Assembly: GCF_900086715.1 (NCBI RefSeq) | Contig: NZ_FLKH01000010.1 | Location: 310,001-374,000 of the forward strand | Source: Gracilibacillus timonensis | Lineage (GTDB): Bacteria > Bacillota > Bacilli > Bacillales > Amphibacillaceae | Reading direction: 5' to 3' | DNA length: 64,000 bases | Shown: positions 62,952 through 64,000 of the stretch, one piece after another | How the letters are laid out: every line of letters starts with the position of its first letter | Position numbering within the stretch: the first letter of the stretch is position 1 | The notes under the pieces: generated by a model | Databases searched by the model: none | What the model was told of the DNA's origin: nothing | Seen by the model: only the letters and a program-made list of their open reading frames with translations | Position numbers and translations under genes: made by a program

Positions 62952-64000
62952 CTATAAGATCGGGGATATCAATCTTGATACCGCCTCTTTCACCTTGATC
63001 ATCACCGAACGTTGTTGGTACAGTTCATAGGTAAGCCTTGTCGAGTGTTCCATATCTTTTTCAAATTCGTCTACTAGCATCTCCGCTAATGTTTCATTAT
63101 AGAGAAAGGCATTGATTTCAAAGTTCAATCGAAAACTCCGCACATCGATATTTGCCGTACCAACGGAAGCAATCTTACTGTCTACGACTATCATTTTGGC
63201 ATGCAAGAATCCTTGTTGATAGGTATACACGGTAGCACCGGACTTCAACAGCTCACCGATATAGGAATAGGTTGCCCAATATACAAAAGGATGGTCCGGT
63301 TTATTAGGAATCATAATACGCACATCTACCCCGGATAAACAGGCAATCTTGACGGCATCGAACAAGCTCTCATCCGGTATAAAATAAGGCGTTTGAATAT
63401 AGACATAATCCTTGGCAGACATGATCATCTTCATATAGCCATGCTTGATCTGCTCCCATTCCGAGTCCGGTCCACTCGATACAATCTGCATCCCGATTTT
63501 TCCAGTTGGCTGTGCTGCATAATAACGTTCATTATATTCGATATCATGACGAGAAGCCTGATTCCAATCCAATATAAAACGAGTCTGTAAATGTTTCACA
63601 GCACTGCCGGTAATACGCAAATGAGTATCTCGCCAATAACCAAATTTCTGCACCTTACCAATATATTCATCCCCGATATTAAAGCCGCCAATATAAGCAA
63701 TTTTACCATCAATCACTGCAATTTTCCGGTGGTTCCGATGGTTTATTTTTAAGTTCACTTTTGGAATTAATGGCGGGAAGAAACCCTCTACTTCTGCCCC
63801 AGCCTGACGCATCTTTTTGATTAACTTTCTTCTAAAACTCCGTGAACCTAAATCATCATACAAGAAGCGAACTTCTACACCTTCTCGCGCCTTCTTTGAC
63901 AATGCCTCCGTGATGCGCTTGCTTAAGTCATCAGACCGGACTATGTAATACTGTAAATGAATATGATCCTTGGCGTTCGCAATATCTTCCAGTAATGAAT
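62952..64000 (-). CDS. Cardiolipin synthase, 3' part
   Basis: The frame is open to the window end, so the gene starts beyond 64000; 349 residues are visible. Text up to the edge (SLLEDIANAKDHIHLQYYIVRSD) is the first strand of the first PLD domain. HKD motifs are HRKIAVIDGKIAYIGGFNIGDEYIG and HAKMIVVDSKIASVGTANIDVRSF. These are characteristic of ClsA-type cardiolipin synthase; the N-terminal membrane helices are outside the window. The TTG at 63902 is internal, not the start. It follows no partner gene; 46 bp separate it from the ABC-F gene. Confidence 0.93.
   Translation of the reverse strand, partial: SLLEDIANAKDHIHLQYYIVRSDDLSKRITEALSKKAREGVEVRFLYDDLGSRSFRRKLIKKMRQAGAEVEGFFPPLIPKVNLKINHRNHRKIAVIDGKIAYIGGFNIGDEYIGKVQKFGYWRDTHLRITGSAVKHLQTRFILDWNQASRHDIEYNERYYAAQPTGKIGMQIVSSGPDSEWEQIKHGYMKMIMSAKDYVYIQTPYFIPDESLFDAVKIACLSGVDVRIMIPNKPDHPFVYWATYSYIGELLKSGATVYTYQQGFLHAKMIVVDSKIASVGTANIDVRSFRLNFEINAFLYNETLAEMLVDEFEKDMEHSTRLTYELYQQRSVMIKVKEAVSRLISPIL

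Overview
The window looks like chromosome of a spore-forming, low-to-moderate G+C Bacillaceae, probably a halotolerant genus of the Gracilibacillus/Virgibacillus kind (genus is inference). The reasons are the gene content and the preserved Bacillus subtilis-type order: fbaA-spo0F-pyrG-rpoE, ywiB-argS, pbpG-ywhD, ywgA, ywfO/lipL, pta/hemQ, gerQ-ywdK-ywdI. Spo0F, GerQ, a PbpG-like penicillin-binding protein and plausible SigH, SigE and SigF/G promoters indicate endospore formation. Proteins are often acidic.

Layout. 1-581: 3' end of a FhuF-like iron-sulfur protein cut by the window edge. 0.7-5.7 kb: leftward fbaA, spo0F, pyrG (with a pyrG-type GGGC start and attenuator), rpoE and a P-loop kinase. 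5.9-14.6 kb: a 51-residue membrane protein, a cardiolipin-synthase-type phospholipase D, the AimR-like/ywiB/argS operon, pbpG, ywhD and two tandem-repeat arrays. 14.7-17.6 kb: an uncharacterised leftward operon of two esterases around an ATP-grasp enzyme. 17.6-28.5 kb: ywgA, ywfO, lipL, an SDR with a WYL-type regulator, menC, pta, hemQ, gerQ, ywdK, ywdI and a ketosamine kinase. 28.6-38.5 kb: membrane genes (acyltransferase 3, RND exporter, TcyP-like cystine symporter, drug exporter, TerC behind a yybP-ykoY manganese riboswitch) and OsmC.

38.6-46.2 kb: a polysaccharide-utilisation-like block with two sulfatases, an LplA-type binding lipoprotein, a membrane-bound AraC-type regulator, and the remnant of a second AraC regulator. 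46.2-50.8 kb: pgcA, an AI-2E family permease, paiA and a lipoprotein. 51-54 kb: a complete dctQ-dctM-dctP TRAP transporter operon. 54.3-64 kb: an SE1832-type small protein, recQ, a 51-bp repeat array interrupted by an intact IS256-family element, a membrane protein, ampS translationally coupled to an ABC-F ATPase, and a 5'-truncated cardiolipin synthase.

The least explained structure is intergenic. Three separate loci carry tandem arrays with exactly the same 51-bp period and a shared CGTCAT...ATGACG palindrome. One lies in the menC leader and another was hit by the IS256 element exactly within the palindrome arm. Separate short interspersed blocks recur near 23.8, 33.1 and 36.5-36.8 kb. No CRISPR array, rRNA, tRNA or prophage was seen.
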